From Cryptomeria japonica (lineage: Eukaryota; Streptophyta; Pinopsida; Cupressales; Cupressaceae), in NCBI RefSeq assembly GCF_030272615.1, contig NC_081412.1, positions 105,406,296 through 105,470,295 of the forward strand: a stretch of DNA of 64,000 nucleotides, read 5' to 3'. A program made the translations under genes and the position numbers. Positions 24,361 through 35,815 of the stretch are shown here, piece after piece; the stretch's first letter is position 1, and every line of letters starts with the position of its first letter. The notes beneath the pieces are model-generated. The model was not told the DNA's origin. It was given only the letters and a program-made list of their open reading frames with translations, and made no database searches.

Positions 24361-25445
24361 GAAGTGCAACTTGCCTTAAAGGAAGTCCATGATGGAATTT
24401 GTGGGGCGCACCAAAGTGGTCCACCATTGTCAAAGAAATTGCTAAGAACATGTTATTACTGGCCAACTATGGAAAAAGATGCCTATAAATATGTGCAGAA
24501 ATGTAAGCAATCTCAAATGCATGGAGATCTCATTCATGCACCAGCACAAGATCTTCAATCCATTACATCACCATGGCCATTTTCACAATGGGGATTATAT
24601 CTAGTGGGTAAAATCAATCCTACTTCTTCCAATGGGCACAAGTTTATCTTAACAGCCACTGAGTACTTTACCAAATCAGTCGAGGCAATTCCTCTTCCAT
24701 ACACCACTAGAAAGCAAATAGAAAAGTTCCTGCTCAATTACATTATCTGTAGATATGGGATTCCAATGTTCTTCGTAACAAGTAATAGGCATCCATTTAA
24801 AAATCAATAAGCAAAAGAATTGTGTGATAAATTTCAAATACAATAGAGATTTGCCACGCCATATTATCCACAAAGAAATGGACAAGCAGAGGCAACAAAT
24901 AAAATAATATTGAAAATCCTTAAGAAAGTTGTCAGTGACATAGGACGGGACTGGCATCTCCAGTTAAACCCCGCTCTTTGGGCTTACAGAATAGGATTAT
25001 GCACCCCTATGGGAGAAACACCATATTCCTTGGTCTATGGTACAGAAGCAATACTCCCTATTGAAATTGAAATATCATCTCTAAGAGTCTCTTTACAAAA
25101 CATCATATCAGAGGAAGACTATCGAGTAGCAAGATTACAAGAGCTAGAAACGCTTGGTGAAAAGAGACAAAATGCTTTCAATCATTTGCAAGGTTATCAA
25201 AATAGACTGAGATAGAGTTATAATAAACGAGTCTGCCCATGAAATTTTGAAGTGGGAGATCTAGTTCTCAAAGAGAACCAAAGGAACCTAGTGGAATGAG
25301 AAAAGCCAGGGAAATTTGAACCTAACTGGCTAGGTCCTTTTATCATAACAAGGGTTATAGGAAATGGAGCATATAATTTGGCTACCATGGAGGGAGATCC
25401 ACTCTCTAACCCTATGAACAACATGCACCTTAAACAATATTATAC
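24361..25445 (+). pseudogene. Integrase of the plus-strand Ty3 element
   Basis: The zinc-binding region contains HDGICGAHQSGP and KCKQSQ, where the second Cys of the usual CxxC has become Ser. In the core the first catalytic Asp is replaced (WGLYLVGKINP) and the second too (VTSNRHPFKNQ), while the Glu block GQAEATNK is kept. The C-terminal part runs through PYSLVYGTEAILPIEIE and, after a stop at 25213, ends near 25445. Clearly inactive. Confidence 0.8.
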
Positions 25446-26530
25446 CTAAGGGCTAGGTTAGTTTAGGTTTTACTTTCCGCATTGCATATCATATTATTTA
25501 AAACACTGCATCACATATAGTTTCTTTTTCAAATGCATCACATTCGCAAATTTTTTGCATTTTCATATAGCAACATCAATAAAACAAGGCAATTGTTCAA
25601 TTTTATCATTCGTTTGCATTCAAGAGAAGAAAGGGTCATATCCTTTCTTACATATTCGGACATGAAGTCTTTAAGGTCCTAAGGTCATTCATTTTCAACA
25701 TTACCCTATGACGACACTTTACTTATGGTTGGGTAGTGATTTCACTATATGACACTTGTTAACCCAAAATCTCTCAATTGCTATATCTTAAACACATTAA
25801 GAAAATCTCTAATTCATTCTAGACACCTAGTTGATCATATGACTAGTGAAAAATATAAAATTCTACTTCAGTGCCATTGTAATTGTCACACCCAAGTAGG
25901 TTTCATTATTTACAAGTCAAGGCAAGAAAATAAAAATAAAAAGAGCTATGCCAAATATTCATCTCAAGGCAATAGAGAAATGATATATAACTGAAATATC
26001 ATGCATACAAAGTGCGACAAAAATCTTGACTATGGGAATGTGCAAGTAACTACATCAGAGCTATGAAAGCCTGCTGGCAATGGAGCAATATTTGAGAAAT
26101 TATAGCCTATAACCTTGTCGGAGCTCTAAAAGCTTGTTGGCAGTGAGGCTCTATTTGGGATGTTTTTGAAGTTAGGATAATCCATGTAACTAGTCATATA
26201 GGATGCTAAGGATCTTTAGTGAACACAAGAGCAGGAATTAACTCATTTGCAGACACATGGGCAAAAGAAGATCAAAGTTTCAAGTACCAATTGGGAAGTT
26301 TTCCACATCTCCATTTGTAAGTCCTAGTCACTAAGTGTGTTGATTTGTATGTTCCAAGGGACCTTAGGGATCAATTGACCTCTTATCTATGAAATTTTTT
26401 GCACCTCCATTTCAAATAGTTTATTACAAAGGATAAACAAACACAATCAACCTTGTTCGATTAGGAAAAGCATCTTCATCATGCATATTGCATTAACATA
26501 GGTCATGTCAAAAATTCATTGTCTGCACAT
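25446..26530. other. Probable 3' region of the plus-strand Ty3 element
   Basis: No gene is seen. The sequence directly follows integrase and stops at the copia target site. A loose duplication of ~65 bp is visible near 26055-26165 (cagagctatgaaagcctgctgg versus cggagctctaaaagcttgttgg). It probably continues on the far side of the copia element at 34231. Confidence 0.45.
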
Positions 26531-26535
26531 GCATT

Positions 26536-28056
26536 TGATAGTTCTGATACTTAATGTTAAGTATAGATGCCAAACTAAGAAGATGAGAGGGGAGGGGGGT
26601 GAATCATACAAACTTAATCTTCCTTAAAAACATCAGATTCAACCTCGGTAACCTATACATCAGTAATATAACCAAAATTGCTAAACATGCAAACTCAAAA
26701 GCATATAAACATCATAACACTCATAACACTCATAACACCAGATTTAACGTGGAAACCCAAATAAGGAAAAACCACTGTGGGATTTCGGACCCACTAAGAA
26801 ATATACTCTTCTAGAGTATGCTCGGTTAAAAGCAAATCCTGTTAAAGATTACAAACACATTGCTAGATGTGACCCGATTAAGGGATTTCCCTCAGATCTG
26901 TTAGGATCTTCACCTTGTTAGAAGTGACCTTGTTAAAGGATTTCAAACACTCAATCAAAATGTCACCTTGCTAGAGGGTTTTACAAATAAGACTGTTAAG
27001 TCCACTCGGTTAAGAGATTTTCTGTCACTTTACAAAATAATAGTAATAAAAATCTATGTGCAACTTCACATCTAAAATGCTAAAGAAGATTCTTATTTTC
27101 TCAATACAATATAGACATAGAACTAATCTTGTCCATCTGTTGGGCTCTATACTCTATAATTCAAAACAGGTCTTCAAGCTTCTGTGCTCGGTAATCACTA
27201 TGTAGCATCCCTGTGCATACACTTGCCTGCATACACTATTATCAATAGTTCCTTATTTATAAACAATAGCTAACCGCTTAATCTCCTTGATCACATTTCC
27301 CATGATCAATCATAGCCATCAGATGTTCAAACTTGACCAGGTTCAATGTATCGTTTGATCTGAAAACATTTTACCCCGCCTAGGAACTTGCATACATTTC
27401 TTGGAACTTGTGCTAGGGTATTGCGGTTCAATCTAAGATGTAGATCTTCCTATCGATTTTCCTTTGCCATAGATTCATTAACAAACTTCATTCATGACAT
27501 ACCAATCATTTAATCATAGCCAGCTCATCAGCTTCCTTCAATAAATAATGCTTTTATTCATTCAATGCATTCCGTTATTACTCGGTTGCAACTCGGTAAA
27601 TACTAAACTTCACTCGGTAGACATTCCGCCTTCATTAACCAATAGCGATAACCTTAGGGTTTACCGACTAGGTTCTTTTCTCGATAACATAGTATAGTAT
27701 TAACCTTACAATCAATAACATATGTATGATATCAAAATAATCTAAACATCATGATCTCATCATTGTCTAACTCGGTTATAGTTGCCCATTGAATAACTTA
27801 TTCCTCCCCTTATTCATCATATTCTTTCTGTGTCTTTTTACTGACATCTTTATACTCATCAAATCATACTTCTCAAGATATGGAAACATCATATTGAATT
27901 AGAAAATCAATTTCTTGACATCAATGACAAAATAATAATATTAAGACAGTAAAACATCCTTAATCAGTTTTATCCATAATCATCAACAACCTTCTCAATA
28001 TCCTTATTGAAATGCCAGCAATCTCTCCTTGTCTATTATAATGCCAAATGCCAACA
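26536..28056 (-). repeat. 3' LTR of the copia element
   Basis: 1,521 bp; on the plus strand it runs from tgatagttctgatac to atgccaaatgccaaca. The internal PPT abuts it at 28058. It is rich in ctcggt words. It contains a short triplication cataacact at ~26713-26740, present one time fewer in the other LTR. Confidence 0.92.
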
Positions 28057-28057
28057 A

Positions 28058-28068
28058 TCTCCCCCTTT
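28058..28068 (-). promoter_or_regulatory. Polypurine tract of the copia element
   Basis: Plus-strand tctcccccttt reads AAAGGGGGAGA on the element strand, one base before the 3' LTR. It primes second-strand synthesis. The adjacent sequence ggcattgatggcaa is identical at 44011-44024 in the other copia-lineage fragment. Confidence 0.85.
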
Positions 28069-28460
28069 GGCATTGATGGCAAAACCAATTGATTTGACCT
28101 AATTGATTTGGATTGCTATGAGATTCTAAAATGCTGAAATGCTCTCCCCCTATCATTAGAATTCTCCCCCATACATTAGTCTTCTCCTCTTTTCTCTTCA
28201 GTCTTGCTTTTCTTCAGTCTTCTCCCCCTTTGACAACAATGCCAAAAATTAAAGAACTAAAACATAATTTCTTCTGCTGAGAAGTGAATTCCTCCTGTTA
28301 TGTGTCAATTTAGTCTTGGTCAGAGCATTTTGTCTTCAATTCCTGTTCCCTGTATTGTTTCCTGTACACCTTTAGAAAACATCCTTAAGTGTGTAAATCA
28401 GCATCAACTCCTAAATAATATTTTGTAGAGTCGTCGAATTGATGCTTTCACCGAACTCGG

Positions 28461-29987
28461 TCAGTGAGTAGAAGATAGGGGTAGGACCCCTAACTCACTT
28501 CTGAGATACTCAAAAGTGTCCCTTGGCAGTGGCTTGGTGAAGATATCTACTATTTGTTCCTTTGTGCTAACATACTCCAACACCACTTTCTTCTCTTGAG
28601 CTTCTTCTCTAAGATAATGATATTTGATAGAGATGTGCTTTGTCTTAGAGTGCATAACAAGATTCTTTGAAATGTTAATGGCACTAGTATTGTCACAGAA
28701 TATAGTTACTAGCTCGGTAACTTTCTCATTTATACCTTCCAACAGTTTTTTGATCCATGCTATGTTGGTACAATTCAATGCTGTAGCAATGTATTCAGCT
28801 TTTGCTGTTGACTGTGAAACACATCCTTGTTTCTTGCTAAGCCAACTCACTAGTCTTTCTCCTAAAAAGAAAGCTCCTCCACTTGTGCTTTTCCTATCAT
28901 CAATGTTGCCTGCCCAATCAACATCAGTATAAACTTTTAAATCAAAATCATTTCCTTTCTGATATACTAAGCCATAATCCTCAGTGCCTTTCAAGTATCT
29001 AAAAATTCTCTTGATTGTTGTCATGTGTGTTTCCTTAGCATTTGCAGAGAAGCTTGCCACTATACCTACTACATGTGTTATATTTGGCCTGCTGTGAACA
29101 ACATATTGCAACTTTCCAATCATGGATCGGTAAAGTGTCTCATCAACAGATGCAAAATCATCATTCTTTGATAATTTGCAGTTGGTAGTCATAGGAGTAC
29201 TTACTGGTTTTGAATCCTCCATTCCAAATTTCTTCAAGATTTCCTTTATGTACTTGGATTGAGTAATGAAAATCTCATTTTTTATTTGTAGTATCTGTAA
29301 ACCTATAAAATACTTTATATCATCGATTAATGACATCTCAAATTCTTTGCTCATTTCATTTCCAAAGTTCTTGCATAGAGAGTCATTTCCATAAAAGATA
29401 ATATCATCAACAAATATGGTTGAGATCAGTATTCCATTTTCATCATTCTTCATGTACATATTGTTGTTTTCACTTGTCCTTATAAAACCAATCTTTATTA
29501 AATAAGAGTGCAATCTTTCATACCATGCTCTAGGTGCTTGTTTCAGACCATATAAAGCTTTGTGCAATTTACATACCTGATCTTTATTCTTGTCTTCAAC
29601 AAATCCTTCAGGTTGTAAAATAAAAACTTCTTCTTCTAATATACCATTCAAAAATGTAGATTTGACATCCATTTGATATACCTTGAAATTTTTGAAAGCA
29701 GCATATGCCAACAATGTTCTTACTCCTTCAAGTCTAGCCACAGGTGCAAAATTTTCACCATAGTCAATTCCTTCTTCTTGAGCATAACCTTTGCAAACTA
29801 GTCTTGCTTTATTTTGAATGACCTCACCTTTTTCATTCAGCTTGTTTATGAAAATCCACTTTGTACCAATTACATTTTTGTCCTTTGGTCTTGGGACCAG
29901 TGTCCATGTGTCATTCTTCTTGATTTGATCAATCTCTTCTATCATAGCATTTATCCAATCTTCACTGTTAAATGCCTCTTTCACCAT
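28461..29987 (-). CDS. Copia reverse transcriptase-RNase H segment, open
   Basis: An uninterrupted 508-codon frame on the element strand, the C-terminal part of the polyprotein. RT blocks include NDTWTLVPRPKDKNVIGTKW, ARLVCKGYAQEEGIDY, VYQMDVKSTFLNG, KLHKALYGLKQAPRAWYERL and the catalytic IFVDDI (F-V-D-D at 29403-29414). RNase H follows with YTDVDWAGNIDDRKSTSGG, SQSTAKAEYIA and FCDNTSAINISKN, so the acidic residues are in place. It ends with the usual TKPLPRDTFEYLR tail. The ATG at 29987 is internal, as upstream polyprotein sequence lies beyond a stop just before it. Despite the open frame it lacks an intact upstream gag and integrase in cis. Confidence 0.9.
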   Translation of the reverse strand: MVKEAFNSEDWINAMIEEIDQIKKNDTWTLVPRPKDKNVIGTKWIFINKLNEKGEVIQNKARLVCKGYAQEEGIDYGENFAPVARLEGVRTLLAYAAFKNFKVYQMDVKSTFLNGILEEEVFILQPEGFVEDKNKDQVCKLHKALYGLKQAPRAWYERLHSYLIKIGFIRTSENNNMYMKNDENGILISTIFVDDIIFYGNDSLCKNFGNEMSKEFEMSLIDDIKYFIGLQILQIKNEIFITQSKYIKEILKKFGMEDSKPVSTPMTTNCKLSKNDDFASVDETLYRSMIGKLQYVVHSRPNITHVVGIVASFSANAKETHMTTIKRIFRYLKGTEDYGLVYQKGNDFDLKVYTDVDWAGNIDDRKSTSGGAFFLGERLVSWLSKKQGCVSQSTAKAEYIATALNCTNIAWIKKLLEGINEKVTELVTIFCDNTSAINISKNLVMHSKTKHISIKYHYLREEAQEKKVVLEYVSTKEQIVDIFTKPLPRDTFEYLRSELGVLPLSSTH

Positions 29988-30020
29988 TCTTGGTTCAAAA
30001 TCAAATATCAGACATGTGTT

Positions 30021-31640
30021 CTATCTTAGTTTGTTCCTTTTCATCACTGGATCATCCTTATCTCCTATAATTTGACTTGATGCATGATGTCTTCTGACAT
30101 ACTTGGCTAATACAGGCTCGATAGGCTCTGTATGATCTTCTTCATCACTCAGTAACTGAATATTCTCTTCATTTCCTTTTGCAGTTTTCTCGGTAAGACT
30201 TGTCATTTGAACATAGACAAATTCATCATAATCTTCTGGTTCCTTAGAGTTTCCTTCATCATTTCTTTCTGCAAATTCATCAATTTTCACATTTGCACTT
30301 TCTACTATTTTGTTAGATGATTTGATCATACATTTAAATGCTTTACTTCTAGAAGAATAACCAAGAAATGTTCCTTCTTCACTTTTCTGATCAAACTTGT
30401 CATTTCTATCATCTTTGTGTACATAGCATCTACTTCCAAAGATTTTAAAATAACTTACATTAGGTTTCTTGTCATACTAGATTTCATATGGTGTCTTCAA
30501 AGTACCTTTCTTCAGTTGTACTCGGTTTAGGGTGTAAACTGTTGTGCTTATTGCTTCTATCCAAAATGTTTGTGGCACTTTCTTTTCAATCATCAAGGTT
30601 CTGGCACAATCCACAATAGATCTATTTCTTCTCTTAGCAATTCCATTTTGTTGTGGAGTTCTCGGTGCAGAGACTTGTCTTTTTATACCATGATCATTGC
30701 AGAATAAGTTGAACTCATTAGATGTGAACTCTCCTCCTTTATCTGATCTAAGACATTTCAGTTGTCTTCCTATTTCATTTTCAACTCTTGCCTTGTACCA
30801 TTTAAACATTTGAAAAGCTTCTGATTTTCTTTTAAAAACATAACTGACATCATCCTTGAATAATCATCCACAAATATAATGAAATATTTATCACCATAAT
30901 AACTTTGAACTTTCATAGGACCACAAAGATCAATGTGCACAAGATCTAAAATTCCCTTAGAAGTATAAGACTTACTTGTAAAGCTTGATCTTGTCATTTT
31001 ACCCATCTGGCATCCTGGACACATAGCATTCTCAGTTTTTTCCAAACTCGGTAGACCTCTTACTCGGTGCTTCTTTCTTATTTTGATTAGATTATCAAAA
31101 TTTACATGACAAAACGTTTTATGCCATAACCAGGTATCATCTATCTTTACATACAAACATTTATTCTGAGTTGAGTCAAGGTGAAATGTGTTACCTTTAG
31201 TTTGTGTCCCGGTAGCAGCTAACTTTCCATGCTTGTCATGAACTTTGACAATTCCTTTCTGAAATTCTATTCGGTATCCTGTATTGCTTAGTTGTGCTAC
31301 ACTCAACAAATTATATTTCAAACCTTCAACCCAATAAACATCATTGCATCTTGCATTGTCAAGAAGTGTTATGGATCCTTTACCTTTTACCGGACATGGT
31401 GCATCATTACCAAATCTTACATAGCCTCCATCATAGTCTTCTAACATGACAAACTTGTGTTTATCACCTGTCATGTGATGTGAACATCCACTATCTACGA
31501 TCCAAGAATCATTAGTATTTATGTGAGATATTAGGGCTTTTTCTTCATACCTTTCTTCATCTGATCCATCTTTGATAGCCACATAAACTACTTCCTCTGT
31601 ATCAGTTTCATCTGATTTATCATCATTGGATTCCTCATCA
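30021..31640 (-). pseudogene. Copia protease and integrase segment, broken
   Basis: Protease is marked by SWIVDSGCSHHMTGDK, an intact D-S-G. The GAG-pre-integrase zinc region has WHKTFCHVNFDNL and MCPGCQMGKM. The integrase core has LVHIDLCGPM (Asp) and, after a frameshift near 30800, CLRSDKGGEF (Asp) and APRTPQQNGIAKRRNR, where the Glu of the usual NGxxER is changed to Lys-Arg context. A stop at ~30478 and another near 29998-30021 separate it from RT. The acidic spacer between integrase and RT lies at 30021-30329. Confidence 0.85.
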
Positions 31641-31699
31641 GCTATTAAGCATGTCTTTCTATCTCTTCTTCTGAAGTCTTGGTGTCCTCTGTAATGATT

Positions 31700-32644
31700 A
31701 TCTTTCTGTCTATCATCTCAGTAATCTCTCTTTTCAGTAGAATCTTTGTCAAGACAATTAGAAGCCATATGTCCTATCTTATCACAATTGAAACATTTCA
31801 AAGGTAGTTTTCCTTTATACTTACCTTTGCCTCTCGGTAATCTTCTGGTTAATAGTGCTTCAAACTCTTCTTTCTTTCTGATTTCCTCATATAGTTTGTG
31901 TACTTACTCCATGTTCTTGCAAAATCTTTCACTTGCTCCACTGTGATCTCCTTCAGAGTACTTATACTTTCTTTCATTGTAATCATTAGATTCATCAAGA
32001 TTAAAGGAACTAAATGCAGATTCAACTTTATTTACCGATGACCCACTGTTATCAAAGTTACTTAACTCAAATGCATGTAGCTTACCAAGAGTAGCATCTA
32101 AAGAGACTGGCATATTGGGTACAGACCTTAATTCATTGATTGTAGAGACTTAGATTGCATAAGCTAGTAGAAGGGTTCTTAACAACTTACTTGTTATATC
32201 CTTTTCTTCAATTGTTTCACCTGCTCCTTTGATTTGATTGACAATCTCCTTTAGTCTTGTATTGTACTGTGTTATGTTCTCACCTTCATTCATCCTCATA
32301 GATTCAAGTTGTCCTTTTAGACTGTCCACTTTTTCTCTTTGAACATGTTCATCACCTCCATACACATATATAAGTTTGTCCCACATTGCCTTTGCATCAT
32401 TTCAGCCTTCTAGATCATTAAACTCTGAATCAGTCAATGCAGATGTTATTTCAATCATTGCTTGAATATGTTCTTGCTTTGCCTTTATCTCTTCCATTGT
32501 CAATGGATAGGTGCTCGGTGTGATGAAATCATTCTCTAGATAATATACAACATATTCTCCAACTCCTGATAGGTGCAGCTTCATCCTTTTCTGCCATGTA
32601 GAGAAACTTGACTTGTTCAGCTTTGGTGCATCCCTCTTATACAT
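31700..32644 (-). pseudogene. Copia gag, broken
   Basis: ATG at 32644, with the typical start KLNKSSFSTWQKRMKLHL, then MWDKLIYVYGGDEHVQREKV and NITQYNTRLKEIVNQIKG. The nucleocapsid zinc knuckle CFNCDKIGHMASNC (CX2CX4HX4C) is at 31754-31795. Stops at ~32402, 32151 and 31905 interrupt it, but all pieces and the protease share one frame. Confidence 0.87.
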
Positions 32645-32697
32645 CTTTGGATCTTTGCCTCAAGTACCTTTAAAAAAATTTTCTTATGGAGTCCAAA

Positions 32698-32709
32698 GCT
32701 CTGATACCA
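32698..32709 (-). promoter_or_regulatory. Primer-binding site of the copia element (initiator tRNA-Met type)
   Basis: Plus-strand gctctgatacca reads TGGTATCAGAGC on the element strand, two bases inside the 5' LTR. This is the classic plant copia primer site complementary to the 3' end of initiator methionine tRNA. Confidence 0.93.
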
Positions 32710-32711
32710 AT

Positions 32712-34225
32712 TGATAGTTCTAATACTTAATGTTAAGTACAGATGCCAAACTAATAAGATGAGAGGGGGGGGGGGGGGTGGATCATAAAAACTTAATCTT
32801 CCATAAAAACATCAGATTCAACCTCGGTAACCTATACATCAGTAATATAACCAAAACTGCTAAACATGAAAACTCAAAAGCATATAAACATCATAACACT
32901 CATAACACCAAATTTAACGTGGAAACCCAAATAGGGAAAAACCACTGTGGGATTTCGGACTCACTAAGAAATATAATCTTCTAGAGTATGCTCGGTTAAA
33001 AGCAAATCCTATTAAAGATTACAAACACATTGCTAGATGTGACTCGGTTAAGGGATTTCCCTCAGATCTATTAGGATCTTCACCTTGTTAGAAGTGACCT
33101 TGTTAAAGGATTTCAAACACTCAATCAGAATGTCACCTTGCTAGAGGGTTTTACAAATAAGACTGTTAAGTCCACTCGGTTAAGAGATTTTTTGTCACTT
33201 TCCAAAATAACAGTAATAAAAATCTATGTGCAACTTCACATCTAAAATGCTAAAGCAGATTCTTATTTGCTCAATACAATATAGACATAGAACTAATCTT
33301 GTCCATTTGTTGGGCTCTATACTCTGTTATTCAAAATAGGTCTTCAAGCTTCTGTGCTCGGTAATCACTATGTAGCATCCCTGTGCATACACTTGCCTGC
33401 ATACACTGTTATCAATAGTTCCTTATTTATAAACAATAGCTAACTGCTTAATCTCCTTGATCACATTTCCCATGATCAATCATAGCCATCAGATATTCAA
33501 ACTTGACCAGGTTCAATGTATCCTTCGATCTGAAAACATTTTACCCCGCCTAGGAACTTGCATACATTTCTTGGAACTTGTGCTAGGGTATTGCGGTTCA
33601 ATCTGAGCTGTAGATCTTCCTACTAATTTTCCTTTGCCATAGATTCTTTAACAAACTTTATTCACGACATACCAATCATTTAATCATAGCCAGCTCATTA
33701 GCTTCCTTCATTAAATAATGCTTTTATTCATTCAATGCATTCTGTTATTACTTGGTTGCAACTTGGTAAATACTAAACTTCACTCGGTAGACATTTTGCC
33801 TTCATTAATCAATAGCGATAACCTTAGGTTTTATCGACTAGGTTCTTTGCTCAATAACATAGTATAGTATTAACCTTACAATCAATAATATATGTATGAT
33901 ATCAAAACAATCTAAACATCATGATCTCATCATTGTCTAACTCAGTAATAGTTGCCCATTGAATAACTTATTCCTCCCCTTATTCATCATATTCTTTATG
34001 TGTCTTTTATCGACATCTTTATACTCATCAAATCATACTTCTCAAGATATGGCAACATCATACTGAATTAGAAAATCAATTTCTTGACATCAATGACAAA
34101 ATAATAATATTAAGACAATAAAACATCCTTAATCAGTTTTATCCATAATCATCAACAACCTTCTCAATATCCTTATTGAAATGACAACAATCTCTCCTTG
34201 TCTATTATAATGCCAAATGCCAACA
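32712..34225 (-). repeat. 5' LTR of the copia element
   Basis: 1,514 bp, plus-strand tgatagttctaatac to atgccaaatgccaaca. It contains a run of about fourteen G at 32766-32779 where the other LTR reads ggggaggggggtg. Confidence 0.92.
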
Positions 34226-34230
34226 ACATT

Positions 34231-35815
34231 ATGAAGATCATCATGTCATATAGGTTTGCACACTAGGGGCATAATTGAAAAAATTCTAAAAGTCATAAAA
34301 AGTCTTGAAAAAAATCCAAAAGCATTGGAAAATCCTCTAAAAAATCCAAAAATAGTGGAAAAATTAAAAATACCATAAACATCTGCAAAATGTCCTGAAA
34401 AAATCCAAACAAAATCATAAAAACATTCAAATATGTGAAAAATTAAAAATCCAAAAACATTGGAAAGAGTAGTGAAAATACCAAAAAAACATTCATATAA
34501 CATCCTTTGAAAATATCAAAAACATCTGGAAAATGTCCTAAAAAAATTAAAAATATTCAAATATCGATCCACATAATCCAAAAACATCGAAAAGGCTCTG
34601 GGAAAAGAACTAAACAATAAAAAATCAATCAAAAAACTTGCAATAAAATGTCTCGCAAGAATCAAATACCCTAGCAAATATCCAGCAAACACTTCGCACG
34701 AAGTTAACAAAGGATACAGCTATCTAGTCAAGCATCTACAATCAACTGATCAAACTGTCTTATCAATCATATCATATCCATATCAAGTGATCATTATCTT
34801 GTCTTAAACAGAAGAGGATACACTCGAAATCAGACAGGTCAGTCTTAAATGGGGTCTGCAACTTTCTGAGATCAGACATTATCAACCATCACATGAAGCA
34901 ACTGAGAACGAAGGCACAAGGTCAGTATAGCTACTGAATTTTGTCCAGGTCAGTATTTATCTTTTATCATTTGGTGATAGATTATGTTCCTATGCTACTC
35001 AAGGATGTCCACAAGTGACTAGAGGAGCCATGATGGGCATTATCTTTTTCTTTGTTTGATGTTTGTGGTGTGAACTGATGAAGTTTTAGGGAAATTGCTC
35101 TAGTGGGTGTCTATGATAGGAGAATTCAGCTATTGAATGCCACACATACCTTGACCCCTAGTGTATTTCCCAGAATGGAGGGGTTCACTCCTTGTCTGCT
35201 ACGTGTTTTTTTCTACAATGAGATATCTTTACATCTTGGTTCCTTATACCATGATGTGCTAAGCTCCATTGTTCAATAATAAGGCTCAGTGTTGAATATA
35301 TATTGCGCAATTAAATAAATGAAACGGGTTCGTGATTCATTCAATTTCATTCTCATCTCATCTGTTTCTTGATAATCTATTGATTTCCCATCTTCTATCT
35401 AAATAATTTCTCAATCTCTTCTCTCTTTCATCTTACTAACATTTCTCCAAGCTGCATCTGAGTAAAAAAAAAAAAATTAGCATTTCAAAAATATATATAT
35501 ATATATACATTATGCATAGATCATATACATACCATTGCATTCATAAACATCAGTCTCAAATGCAACCATATAGTTTAAAAAATGCATTCATAAAGCATCA
35601 TTGATAAATCATGTAGTAACCATTGCATTCATGAATCATAAAGAATCAAATAGATATACATCATATAACTCATAGCATCATATAAAGCATACATGGAAAA
35701 CAAAGAATAATATATAGCCACCAAAAAATGCATATCATATATATAACTCAAAAAGGATAATGTGTATGAATACAATAAAAAAGCCCGAAGGCTCATATAA
35801 CATGATCAAAATGTT
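34231..35815. other. Continuation of Ty3 3' region, A-rich degenerate repeats, no gene
   Basis: From 34260 to ~34610 the sequence is built of loosely repeated aaaaatccaaaaacattggaaaa words. The rest to ~35460 is unique-looking, ending in an A-run at 35464-35476 and an (AT)n at ~35492. I read the first part as the far half of the plus-strand Ty3 3' region, displaced by the copia element. Open frames at 34246-34710 minus are by-products of the A-rich repeat. Confidence 0.45.

Larger units (their letters stand above)
19871..25445 (+). mobile_element. Ty3/gypsy element of Tat type, 5'-truncated, decayed
   Basis: A continuous polyprotein reading with many nonsense codons and one clear frameshift near 21200-21260. 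Domain order on the plus strand is protease, G-patch, reverse transcriptase, RNase H, archaeal-type RNase H, integrase, which is the canonical order of plant Tat elements with two RNases H. Neither gag nor a 5' LTR is visible: sequence before 19.87 kb belongs to the transposase 3' flank. Downstream, 25445-26530 plus 34231-~35450 probably represent its long 3' region, now split by the copia insertion; no 3' LTR was identified. Confidence 0.8.
26536..34225 (-). mobile_element. Complete Ty1/copia retrotransposon
   Basis: Two direct ~1.5-kb LTRs bound an internal region with primer-binding site, gag-pol and polypurine tract, all on the minus strand. On that strand each LTR starts TGTTGG and ends CTATCA. 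Flanks are gcatt (26531-26535) and acatt (34226-34230), a 5-bp target duplication with one mismatch. The two LTRs differ at about 20 positions over the first ~530 bases I compared by eye, plus a few indels, so the insertion is not recent. gag and protease lie in the same frame, as usual for copia elements, but the coding region has several stops and at least one frameshift. Confidence 0.93.

Noticed and set aside
26599-26814. 71-codon ORF repeated at 32778-32984
   Set aside because: Both lie at the same place in the two copia LTRs, antisense to the element, and differ by indels; LTR sequence, not a gene.
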